Source: a bacterium (lineage in GTDB: Bacteria; Chloroflexota; Dormibacteria; UBA8260; Bog-877). Taken from it: 8,382 nt of DNA. A program made the translations under genes and the position numbers. The notes beneath the pieces were generated by a model. That model saw only the letters and a list, made by a program, of their open reading frames with translations. It searched no databases and was not told where the DNA came from. Below, piece after piece: positions 1-7,191 of this stretch. How positions within the stretch are numbered: position 1 is the first letter of the stretch; the number at the start of each line of letters is the position of its first letter. The DNA lies in the NCBI GenBank assembly GCA_021817025.1, contig JAKAWF010000134.1, forward strand, positions 1 through 8,382, written 5' to 3'.

Positions 1-345
<345 letters not shown>

Positions 346-379
346 GAACCGACCGTCCGCCCCGGGAGGCCGTCCGGCC

Positions 380-2851
380 GTGAGCACCAGCGCACCGCCC
401 CGGAGCGCGGGCCCGACGGCGGCCGCGTCCGCCCTGCGCGTGGTCGGGGAGACGCTGCCCCGGGTCGACGGGCGCGCCCTGGTCACGGGCAGCCCCGTCT
501 ACACCGTCGACCTGGATCTGCCGGACATGCTCCACGGCAAGATCCTGCACTCCCCGCTGGCGCACGCCCGCGTCGAGGCCATCGACACCACCGCCGCCCG
601 GGCCCTGCCCGGGGTCCGGGCGGTGCTGACCCACCGGGACGTGCCGGCGACCCTTCACGCCACTGCCGGGGTGCCCTTCCCCGAGCTGTCCCCCTATGAC
701 ACCAGGCTGCTCGATCCCCACCTGCGTTATGCGGGCGACTGGGTGGCGCTGGTGGCGGCCGAGAGCGAGGCCATCGCCGAAGCGGCGGTGGCCCTGATCA
801 AGGTCACCTACCAAGAGCTGCCGGCGGTGTTTGACCCCGGCGAGGCCATGCTGGAGGGCGCCCCTCAGCTCCACGAGCCCGACCTCACCCATCCCCGTTT
901 CGGACTGTCGCCGGGACCGGCGTACGACGCCCGGCACAACATTGCCGGGCACGAGGAGATCTGGCGTGGGGCCGACTTCGCGACCACCCTGGCGGCGGCC
1001 GATCACGTCATCACCGGGACCTACCGCACCCAGCGGATCGCCCACTGCGCCCTGGAGCCGCACGTGGCGATCGCGCACCTGGACGGGTACGACCGGCTCA
1101 ACGTCTGGAGCAGCACCCAGGTCCCGTACCACACCCGCCGCCAGCTGGCAGCCGTCCTGGGCTGGCCGGTCTCGCGCATCCGGGTGATCAAGCTGCGGGT
1201 GGGCGGCGGCTTCGGCGGCAAGCAGGAGATGCTCCTGGAGCCGGCGGCCGCGGTCCTGGCGCTCGCCACCGGACGGCCGGTGCGGGTGCTCTACAGCCGT
1301 CGGGAGGAGTTCGCCGCCAGCCGGGTCCGGCACCCGATGACCGTTCGCATGCGCTCCGGCGTGACCAGCGACGGGGGGCTGCTCGCCTTGGAGATGCACG
1401 CCATCGCCGACACCGGCGCGTACGGGGGACACGGCCTGACGGTGGCCCAAGCAGCCGGCCACAAGACGCTCAGCCTCTACCGGGCCCGCGCCTACCATTT
1501 CGTGGCCGACGCGGTGTACACCAACTCACCGGTGTCGGGGGCGATGCGCGGCTACGGGGCACCTCAGGGCTACTTCGCACTGGAGTCGCACATGGACGAG
1601 ATCGCGGCCACCCTGGGTCTGGACCCCCTCGACCTGCGCCGCCGCAACCATGTCCGCCGGGGTGACTACGACCCCATCAATCTGGACCTCTCCTCCGGGG
1701 AGCCCCGCCCGGGGCGGCACTTCCGCTCCTGCGGCCTGCCGGAGTGCCTGACCCGCGGAGCCGAGGCGATCGGGTGGGACCGGCCCTTCGATCGCGGGCA
1801 TGGCGCCGTACGGCGAGGCCGCGGCCTGGCGATCGCGATGCAGGGCAGCGGCGTGGCCGGCTCGGAGCTGGGCGGAGCCAGCATCAAGATGAACGAGGAC
1901 GGCTCCTTCAACGTCATGACCGGCGCCACCGACATCGGCCAGGGCAGCGACACCGTTCTGGCTCAGATCGCGGCCGAGACGCTGGGCGTCGGGCTGGACA
2001 AGATCGTCATGCACTCGTCCAACACGGACATAGACGTCTTCGACTACGGCTCCTATGCCTCCTCCACCACCTTCGTGTCCGGCACCGGGGTGCAGCGCGC
2101 CGCCGAGGCGGTCCGGGACCAGATCCTGGCGGTGGCGGCAGACATGACGGGGCGTCCCGCCGACGAGTTGCGTCTTGAGGACGGGCTAATCCACACCGCC
2201 ACGGGGCCGCTCGGGCTGACCCTGGCCGAGGTGGCGTCCGAGACTCTCTACGGGTCCCGGCGGCAGCAGATCATGGCCAGCGGACACGCCTCCTGCCATG
2301 ACTCGCCCGCCCCCTTCCACGCCCAGTTCGTGGAGATCGCGGTCGACTGCGAGACGGGCCAGATCCGGGTTGAACGCTCGGTCAACGTGCTCGACCTGGG
2401 GCGCGCGATCAATCCCCAGCTGGCCAGCGGCCAGGTGGAGGGAGCGATCGCGATGGGACTGGGGTTCGCCCTCAGCGAGGAGCTGCTGCTGGACGAGCGC
2501 GGCCAGGTCCGCAACCCGGCCTTCGTGGATTACAAGGTTCTCTCCTGCCTCGACATGCCCGCCATGACCACCATCCTGGTCGAGGACCACGAGCCCACCG
2601 GCCCCTTCGGGGCCAAGTCCTGCGGCGAGGTCCCGATCAACACCCCGGGGCCGGCTGTCGCGAACGCCCTCTTCGATGCCCTCGGCATCCGGCTGCGCAG
2701 TCTGCCGCTCACCGCCGAAAAGGTGCTGGCCGCCCTGAGTTCCAGGGATCCCGCTCCAATCCGGCCGGGCGCTCCCCCAGATGACCAGCCGGGTCCGCGC
2801 GACGGCGGTGCTGACCAACCCCTGCCGGGGGGCCACGGTCCCGGGTCGTGA
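380..2851 (+). CDS. xdhA: Xanthine dehydrogenase-type molybdopterin-binding large subunit (XdhA-like)
   Basis: An 823-residue catalytic subunit that hydroxylates a purine or similar heterocycle at a molybdenum-cytosine dinucleotide or molybdopterin centre. The aldehyde oxidase a/b hammerhead domain covers about residues 20-150, followed by the Moco-binding domain. Motifs: STQ (Gln246), GGGFGGK (275-281), AMRGYGAPQG (Arg390, matching the substrate-binding Arg of xanthine dehydrogenases), GQGSDT (520-525) and KSCGE with Glu750 as the expected catalytic base. Spacing and wording (AMRGYGAPQ, the DYGSYAS region, LDLGRAINP) resemble the E. coli XdhA branch. The residue after GGGFGGK is Gln282, where bovine enzyme has Glu802; as I recall it, E. 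coli XdhA also has Gln. GTG 380 was chosen because GGGAGG lies at 364-369 and the hammerhead domain starts soon after; earlier in-frame starts lie inside the small-subunit gene. The last ~38 residues are a Pro/Gly/Asp-rich tail. The end overlaps xdhC by 4 bases. Xanthine or hypoxanthine as substrate is an inference. Confidence 0.93.
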   Translation: MSTSAPPRSAGPTAAASALRVVGETLPRVDGRALVTGSPVYTVDLDLPDMLHGKILHSPLAHARVEAIDTTAARALPGVRAVLTHRDVPATLHATAGVPFPELSPYDTRLLDPHLRYAGDWVALVAAESEAIAEAAVALIKVTYQELPAVFDPGEAMLEGAPQLHEPDLTHPRFGLSPGPAYDARHNIAGHEEIWRGADFATTLAAADHVITGTYRTQRIAHCALEPHVAIAHLDGYDRLNVWSSTQVPYHTRRQLAAVLGWPVSRIRVIKLRVGGGFGGKQEMLLEPAAAVLALATGRPVRVLYSRREEFAASRVRHPMTVRMRSGVTSDGGLLALEMHAIADTGAYGGHGLTVAQAAGHKTLSLYRARAYHFVADAVYTNSPVSGAMRGYGAPQGYFALESHMDEIAATLGLDPLDLRRRNHVRRGDYDPINLDLSSGEPRPGRHFRSCGLPECLTRGAEAIGWDRPFDRGHGAVRRGRGLAIAMQGSGVAGSELGGASIKMNEDGSFNVMTGATDIGQGSDTVLAQIAAETLGVGLDKIVMHSSNTDIDVFDYGSYASSTTFVSGTGVQRAAEAVRDQILAVAADMTGRPADELRLEDGLIHTATGPLGLTLAEVASETLYGSRRQQIMASGHASCHDSPAPFHAQFVEIAVDCETGQIRVERSVNVLDLGRAINPQLASGQVEGAIAMGLGFALSEELLLDERGQVRNPAFVDYKVLSCLDMPAMTTILVEDHEPTGPFGAKSCGEVPINTPGPAVANALFDALGIRLRSLPLTAEKVLAALSSRDPAPIRPGAPPDDQPGPRDGGADQPLPGGHGPGS

Positions 2852-4041
2852 CCGGCCAGAGCCCCGACGGCGCTGGAATCTTCCTCACTCTCCTGGAATC
2901 GCTGGTCCGGGGCGAGACCGTGGCCGTGGCCACCATCGTCGGTCGGCGCGGTTCGACGCCCCGTGAGATCGGCACCAAGATGGTGGTCCGACCGAACGGA
3001 GCCATCGTCGGCACCGTGGGCGGCGGCGCCGGGGAGGCGGAGATCTGTCGACAGGCGGCCCCGGTGCTGGACGGCGGACAGGCCCGACTCCTCACCCTCG
3101 ACCTCACCGGCACCCTCCAGCACCCGGTGCAGGGCATCTGCGGCGGCCAGTTCGAGGTTTTCGTGGAGCCCTGGGGCAAGTCCCCCCATCGGGCCGGGCC
3201 CAACCCAGGGGCGACCGTGGGAGCCCTGGAACTGGTCCGCGCCGTGGTGGACGGCCTGGAGGCGGGCCGATCGGCCACCCTGGTCACGGTGATCGAGGCC
3301 AGCGGCCGCTGGGCCCCCAGCCTGGGCGCTCGGACGCTCTTCGGCGACCGCGCGCCGCTGACCGATGGCACCGCCCCGGACGAGCTGGCGGCCGCGGTGG
3401 CGCTGGCCGCGGCCGACCCGGACCCCGGGCCGGCGGCGGGACCCAGGGTGCGGGCGCTGACCGCCACGGACGGCGCCACCCGGGCCCGGGTCCTGGTGGA
3501 GCCGCTGCGCCCACCGGAAGCGCTCCTCATCATGGGGGGCGGGCACATCGCCCGGCCTCTGGCCATGATCGCCACCACCTGCGGCCTGGCGGTGACGGTG
3601 GTTGACGACCGCCAGGAGTTCGCCACCGCGGCCCGCTTCCCGGCGGCGCGAGTGGTCGTCGCCGATGGCGCCGCGTTCCTGGCCGAGCTCAGGCCGGGGG
3701 CCACGACCCATGTGGTGTTCGTGAACCGCGGACCGGCCCAGGACATCGCCGCGCTGGGCACCCTCCTGAGCGCTGCGGCTGGTGGCTACATCGGGCTGAT
3801 AGGGAGCGAGCGCAGGGTTCGGTCGGTGCTGACGAGGCTGCGCGAGGACGGCGTGCCGGCGGCGCAGTTGGCCCGCGTCCACGGCCCGGTCGGGCTCGAC
3901 CTCGGCGGCACCACACCAGCCGAGATCGCGCTGGAGATCACAGCCGAGCTCCTGAAATGGCGCCGCCGGGGCACGGGTCAGGAGCTGTCGGCTCGCCTTG
4001 GTCGGCGCCTCCTGCGCCAGGAGGCGCCGACCTCAGGCTGA
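2848..4041 (+). CDS. xdhC: XdhC/CoxI-family molybdenum hydroxylase maturation factor
   Basis: A 397-residue accessory protein. In Rhodobacter capsulatus, XdhC binds molybdenum cofactor, promotes its sulphuration and delivers it to the xanthine dehydrogenase large subunit; the same cytoplasmic role is inferred here. The N-terminal XdhC_CoxI domain is at about 10-75, with GSTPRE (35-40) and GTVGGGAGEAE (55-65), followed by GICGGQFEVFVEP (97-109). The C-terminal XdhC_C Rossmann domain is at about 225-365, with MGGGHIARPL (229-238), VVDDR (251-255), YIGLIGS (314-320) and GLDLGGTTPAEIALEI (349-364). The GTG start at 2848 overlaps the large-subunit TGA (GTGA), which implies translational coupling; no strong ribosome site is seen. 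Residues ~185-215 form an Ala/Pro-rich linker. The last codons (385-395) encode one long perfect stem-loop and may be shaped by it. It is not a structural subunit, although in E. coli naming XdhC is the Fe-S subunit. Confidence 0.94.
   Translation: MTGQSPDGAGIFLTLLESLVRGETVAVATIVGRRGSTPREIGTKMVVRPNGAIVGTVGGGAGEAEICRQAAPVLDGGQARLLTLDLTGTLQHPVQGICGGQFEVFVEPWGKSPHRAGPNPGATVGALELVRAVVDGLEAGRSATLVTVIEASGRWAPSLGARTLFGDRAPLTDGTAPDELAAAVALAAADPDPGPAAGPRVRALTATDGATRARVLVEPLRPPEALLIMGGGHIARPLAMIATTCGLAVTVVDDRQEFATAARFPAARVVVADGAAFLAELRPGATTHVVFVNRGPAQDIAALGTLLSAAAGGYIGLIGSERRVRSVLTRLREDGVPAAQLARVHGPVGLDLGGTTPAEIALEITAELLKWRRRGTGQELSARLGRRLLRQEAPTSG
4000..4032. terminator. Perfect 15-bp stem with 3-base loop; candidate terminator between convergent genes
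   Basis: Bases 4000-4014 pair perfectly with 4018-4032 around the loop CGC at 4015-4017. The arm is GGTCGGCGCCTCCTG. It lies within xdhC codons 385-395 and begins 17 bases past the stop of the oppositely directed permease gene, the usual place for a terminator of that transcript. No T-tract follows on either strand, so a classic intrinsic terminator is not shown; terminators without a U-tract have been described in high-GC bacteria. A second, tighter dyad, ACCTCAG-G-CTGAGGT (4030-4044), spans the xdhC stop codon. The pairing is seen directly; the function is inferred. Confidence 0.6.
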
Positions 4042-4048
4042 GGTTCCC

Positions 4049-5689
4049 CTACGTCTCCTGGGTCGCGGGGAACCTCCCGATCGACGGCGCGGACTCGTCT
4101 GGGTCGCCCACGGGTTCGCCCACCCCCTTCGGGGTCGGCCGCCCGAAGATGGCGAAGACGACCGCGGCGACGATGAACCCGACGAAGTAGGTCAGGTCAC
4201 CCACCTGCGGATAGGCGGTGGGGACCGGCCCCACAAACCAGCTCTGGTTCATGAAGGGGATGGACGCGGCCAGACCCAGCACCCAGGCGACCGCTCCCGC
4301 CCGCACCGTGCTCCCCTGGTCGTAGAGCGCCCGCAGCTCGTAGGAACCCCGATGCTTGAAATACCAGTCGATGATCACCACTGCCACCCAGGGGGAGATC
4401 CAGTACGAGAGCATGAGCAGGAAGTTGGTGTACTGGGTGGCCGCCACGGCGGGGTCGCTCCCCCCGATCGACAGCAGGCCGCCCAACCCGCCGACCAGGA
4501 CGGCCGCCTGCCAGCGTCGCATCCGGAACCGCACCGCCACCGCCACCACCACGGCCACCAGCACGGCCGCCGCCGGCACCAGCCAGCCCGCCAGCGGCGG
4601 TTGCTTCTGGCTGACCAGGGTGGCATTGGCCTCCAGCAGAATGACGACCGTGGCGACCGCGAAGATGGCGCCGGTGGCAGCGGCCCGCAGCCAGGGTGAG
4701 CGGTCCACCCTCACCACCAGCGCCGACATCGCCCCGCTGTAGATGTTGAGCGCGTTCGCGCAGGCGGTACCGACCGCGATCGCCAGCAGGGATACCTGGG
4801 CCAGCGGGCCCGGCATCAGGAAGGCGATGGCGTTGGCCGGGTTGGCGGCGACGGCGGCCGGCATGGCGATGGAGACGGTGAGCGCCCCCATCCACTCCAG
4901 CAGCAGGCAGGGGATGAACAGCCCCAGCGCGCTCCACAGGATGATCGACGACGGCTTGGTCGCCTTGGGCAGGTAGCGCGAGTAGTCAGATGCGAACGGC
5001 ATCCAGCCCATGGTGTAGGAGAGGGACAGCCCGATCGTCAGGATGAACCCTCCCAATTCGCCTCCGAAGGGGACCGGAGCCTTGGGATTGAAGGGCAAAC
5101 TGTAATTGCCGTGGCTGAAGGTGAAGATCGCCAGGAGCAGGAAGACGATCCCCAGGGCAACGCTCATCCAGCGCTCGAAGGCATGGATCATGTTGTACCC
5201 GTAGACCGCCAGCGCCACCTGCCCGACCACCATGATCGCCAGGGCGATGAAGTAGTTGAGGTGCGCCAGCTCCGCCAGCGCGAAGGTCCCGTACACGGTG
5301 TTGACGGCGAACCAGCCGATCCCCGCCAGATAGTTGAGCGCCCCGGGCCCGAAGTTGCCCAGAAGCCCGAAGGAGCCCCGCGACTGCACCATCTGAGGCA
5401 CCCCCAGGCGCGGCCCGAAGGTGCTGAGGAGTCCCAGCAGCAGAGCGCCCAGTATGTTGCCGATGGCCAGAGCGACGAACGCCCCCAGCATGCTCTCCCC
5501 GAAGACGCCGACGGAGAGATTGCCGATGACCCAGGTGGCCAGCACCAGGTTGGCGGCGAACCACAGGGTGAAGAGGTGGAACGGCTTGCCGTGCCGCTCG
5601 CCCACCACTATGTGCTCCAAGCCGTGTGGCTCGATCTCAAGGATCTCATCCTTGTAAAGGGGACCCGCGGTCGGGGACATCTCGCTCAT
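4049..5689 (-). CDS. NCS1-family nucleobase permease (cytosine/purine/allantoin type)
   Basis: A 546-residue integral membrane transporter of the nucleobase:cation symporter-1 family, which moves purines, cytosine, uracil, hydantoins or allantoin across the inner membrane with H+ or Na+. About 12 hydrophobic segments are visible. Family hallmarks are FGPRLGVPQMVQSRGSFG (about 91-108, the substrate-site region of helix 3), FASDYSRYLPK (about 232-242) and the helix-10 segment with SPWVAVVIIDWYFKHRG (about 432-448). The N-terminus PHGLEHIVVGERHGK and the hydrophilic C-terminus would be cytoplasmic. ATG 5689 is preferred over GTG 5695: the purine-rich run GAGGAGGAGAGG sits just upstream and leaves 5-10 bases to the ATG, but too little room for the GTG. 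The gene converges on the xdh operon and is separated from the ribokinase set by a ~550-base gap, so it probably has its own promoter. Context favours a purine base substrate, but NCS1 specificity cannot be read from sequence alone. Confidence 0.93.
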   Translation of the reverse strand: MSEMSPTAGPLYKDEILEIEPHGLEHIVVGERHGKPFHLFTLWFAANLVLATWVIGNLSVGVFGESMLGAFVALAIGNILGALLLGLLSTFGPRLGVPQMVQSRGSFGLLGNFGPGALNYLAGIGWFAVNTVYGTFALAELAHLNYFIALAIMVVGQVALAVYGYNMIHAFERWMSVALGIVFLLLAIFTFSHGNYSLPFNPKAPVPFGGELGGFILTIGLSLSYTMGWMPFASDYSRYLPKATKPSSIILWSALGLFIPCLLLEWMGALTVSIAMPAAVAANPANAIAFLMPGPLAQVSLLAIAVGTACANALNIYSGAMSALVVRVDRSPWLRAAATGAIFAVATVVILLEANATLVSQKQPPLAGWLVPAAAVLVAVVVAVAVRFRMRRWQAAVLVGGLGGLLSIGGSDPAVAATQYTNFLLMLSYWISPWVAVVIIDWYFKHRGSYELRALYDQGSTVRAGAVAWVLGLAASIPFMNQSWFVGPVPTAYPQVGDLTYFVGFIVAAVVFAIFGRPTPKGVGEPVGDPDESAPSIGRFPATQET

Positions 5690-5760
5690 GGACACCTCTC
5701 CTCCTCTACCCGCCGATTGGCACTGCCTACAGCAACCCTGGTGTGCGCCCCTTTATTAGC

Positions 5761-5780
5761 ACGCGAAGCTGGAGCCGCGT
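5761..5780. repeat. ACGCG-N10-CGCGT dyad upstream of the permease gene
   Basis: A symmetric dyad with 5-bp arms (5761-5765 and 5776-5780) about 70 bases upstream of the permease ATG, next to the AT-rich hexamer TAATAA (5753-5758 on the - strand). The size and place fit an operator for a dimeric repressor or activator, but no regulator gene is in the window to pair it with. The dyad is seen; the regulatory role is a guess. Confidence 0.3.
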
Positions 5781-5880
5781 ACGGACTTCCACTGCGTTGA
5801 ACACGTCGGGCACCGCCGGAAGCCAGAGCTGTTGACATAGCGACGGCGGGACACCCTGACGCGAGTTCGGATCGGCGTCT

Positions 5881-5899
5881 CTTGGCGGGCAGAGCCAAG
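5881..5899. repeat. Stem-loop CTTGGC / GCCAAG
   Basis: Perfect 6-bp arms at 5881-5886 and 5894-5899 with a 7-base loop. It lies 29 bases from a second, longer stem (5929-5953). Both would form in the RNA leader if the permease transcript starts upstream of about 5960. Confidence 0.35.
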
Positions 5900-5928
5900 C
5901 GTCCGTGTGCGCCACGCCGTGTAAGGTC

Positions 5929-5953
5929 CGTGGGACATCCAGGAGGTCCCACG
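5929..5953. repeat. Stem-loop CGTGGGAC / GTCCCACG
   Basis: Perfect 8-bp arms at 5929-5936 and 5946-5953 with a 9-base loop containing CCAGGAG (on the - strand the loop reads CTCCTGGAT). A further GGCC-rich dyad follows at 5961-5981. It lies about 240 bases upstream of the permease start. It may be a leader RNA structure or a protein-binding site; its role is unknown. Confidence 0.4.
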
Positions 5954-6037
5954 AGATCAGGGCCACTCCCTGGAGGGCCAAGTGTGATTACCCCAACTCT
6001 CCGCCTGGGTCAGGAGGTCTGGAAGCATCCGTTGGAT

Positions 6038-6107
6038 CACGACCACCGCGGCTGCCCTTCACAACCGAATCTCCCGATGTGCCACCTGGCCAGTCGCAGC
6101 GGTCGTG
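6038..6107. repeat. Long-range inverted repeat with bulge in the intergenic region
   Basis: CACGACC (6038-6044) pairs with GGTCGTG (6101-6107). Just inside, GCTGC (6051-6055) pairs with GCAGC (6096-6100), giving a 12-bp stem with a 6-base bulge, enclosing the small palindrome CTGGCCAG (6086-6093). This may be a folded RNA element. Pairing of this size can occur by chance in GC-rich DNA. Confidence 0.25.
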
Positions 6108-6228
6108 GCTGGGCAGGTCGGTCTCGCCCATCCGACGGCTGAGTCCGGTCCGGCCGGGTCCTCGGACAGAGCTGGGGTGGGAGGTGCGCTCGCCAACGGC
6201 TCCCAGCCGTCGCGGCCGCCCCAAGGGC

Positions 6229-6248
6229 GCTGACCCGGCCGGGTCAGC
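6229..6248. terminator. 20-base perfect palindrome across the ribokinase stop codon; candidate terminator
   Basis: Bases 6229-6248 form a perfect palindrome, GCTGACCCGG followed by its complement, that contains the ribokinase TGA (6246-6244). As RNA it can form an 8-bp stem with a GGCC loop. Two more short stems follow on the - strand: CGCCC/GGGCG (6217-6229, overlapping) and ACGGCT-CCC-AGCCGT (6196-6210). There is no T-tract. The position at the end of the operon favours a termination or 3'-end protection role, which is inferred. Confidence 0.45.
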
Positions 6249-7191
6249 CCGGTCTCTCCCTGACGGTGGGCGGACCGGCCCTGAGCAGCAGCTCTCGGGT
6301 CGCCTCCCACGTCGGCAGGGCCGGTGTTGCCCCGGGCACGGTGGTGGCCAGCGCCCCAGCGGCCGTGGCGCGGGCAAGAGCCTCCTCGATCGCCAGGCCG
6401 GTGGCGAGCCAGGCCGCGAGGGCACCGCAGAAGGCGTCCCCGGCGGCCACCGTGTCCACCGTGTCCACCTGAATGGAGGAGACCTCGAGCACCCGCTGGC
6501 GGTCTGCGTACAAGCAGCCCCTCTCTCCCAGGGTTATCACCGCGCCGCCGCAGCCGCGCCGCAGCAGAGCCCGAGCCGCCCTGGTCGCTCCCTCGAGCGA
6601 GCTCACATCCTCCCCGGTCAGGGCTGCGGCCTCGGCCTCGTTGGGGACGCAGATGTCGACCAGCGACAGCATCTCGTCGTCCAGCGCGGCCGCCGGCGCT
6701 GGGTTCAAGATGGTCCGGACGCGATGGCTCTGGGCCGTCGCCAGGGCCGCCGCCACCGCATCCAGCGGAATCTCCAGCTGGGTCAGGACCACGCCAGCGC
6801 TGCCCAGCAGCGGGCCGGCCGCAGCGATCTCAACAGGGCTGAGACGACCGTTGGCCAAGGGGACCACGATGATGATGTTCCGGCCCGAGCCGTCAACCAT
6901 GATGTGAGCGACGCCGCTCGCCTGATAGGGCAGGGTGCCGACGTGAGTGGTGTCGACGCCAGCAGCGGCCAGCAGGTCCCGCACCGGGCCACTGAACGCG
7001 TCGTCCCCCAGGCAGCCAACCATCGCCGTGGAGACACCCTGCCGGGCTGCGGCGATCGCCTGGTTGTTGCCCTTGCCCCCCGGCACCATCGTGAAGCGGG
7101 TGCCGAGGACGGTCTCCCCCACGGCAGGCAGCCTCTCGGCCTGGGCGGTCAGGTCCATGCTCAGGGAGCCGACCACGACCACATCGCTCAA
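6244..7191 (-). CDS. rbsK: Ribokinase (PfkB family)
   Basis: A 315-residue cytoplasmic kinase predicted to make D-ribose 5-phosphate from ribose and ATP, feeding the pentose phosphate pathway and PRPP. Visible ribokinase features: GSLSMDL with Asp13 (sugar binding), PGGKGNNQA (37-45, PfkB signature 1), TQLEIP with Glu140 (matching the ribose-binding Glu of E. coli RbsK), NPAP (163-166), PNEAEA (183-188), ITLGERG (219-225) and DTVAAGDAF (246-254, signature 2) with catalytic Asp252. The C-terminal PGATPALPTW matches the RbsK pattern. Length is normal. The start is TTG 7191: GGGGAGG lies 7 bases upstream and the frame immediately gives the first beta strand MSDVVVVGSL. It overlaps the hydrolase stop by TTGA, so the two are probably co-translated. 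The neighbour supplies ribose by splitting nucleosides, which explains the absence of a ribose ABC transporter here. Other PfkB sugar or nucleoside kinases are possible but fit less well. Confidence 0.93.
   Translation of the reverse strand: MSDVVVVGSLSMDLTAQAERLPAVGETVLGTRFTMVPGGKGNNQAIAAARQGVSTAMVGCLGDDAFSGPVRDLLAAAGVDTTHVGTLPYQASGVAHIMVDGSGRNIIIVVPLANGRLSPVEIAAAGPLLGSAGVVLTQLEIPLDAVAAALATAQSHRVRTILNPAPAAALDDEMLSLVDICVPNEAEAAALTGEDVSSLEGATRAARALLRRGCGGAVITLGERGCLYADRQRVLEVSSIQVDTVDTVAAGDAFCGALAAWLATGLAIEEALARATAAGALATTVPGATPALPTWEATRELLLRAGPPTVRERPG

Larger units (their letters stand above)
5690..6243. other. Intergenic region of ~550 bases with several inverted repeats and no convincing gene
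   Basis: Flanked on both sides by genes on the - strand, this stretch is the leader of the permease gene and the tail of the hydrolase-ribokinase operon. The half next to the permease (about 5700-6010) is less GC-rich than the genes around it. Several frames stay open here, but their products are rich in Arg, Pro and Gly and resemble no family. Inverted repeats stand out and are listed separately: 5761-5780, 5881-5899, 5929-5953, 6038-6107, 6196-6210 and 6229-6248. I see no tRNA and no riboswitch consensus that I can name. Confidence 0.6.

Noticed and set aside
5832..5837. TTGACA, a perfect -35 hexamer on the + strand
   Set aside because: No -10-like sequence lies 16-18 bases downstream and no + strand gene follows, so it is taken as chance.
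5727..5981. An 84-codon - strand ORF whose end (LRVLIKGRTPGLL region) loosely recalls the first helix of GntR regulators
   Set aside because: The match is short and needs a gap, the frame stops right after it, there is no helix-turn-helix sequence beyond, and no ribosome site precedes it.
6009..6035. GTCAGG...GGAAGCA resembling the signal recognition particle RNA core
   Set aside because: The conserved GGAAGGNAGCAGCC loop and its paired flanks are missing, so it is not supported as SRP RNA.
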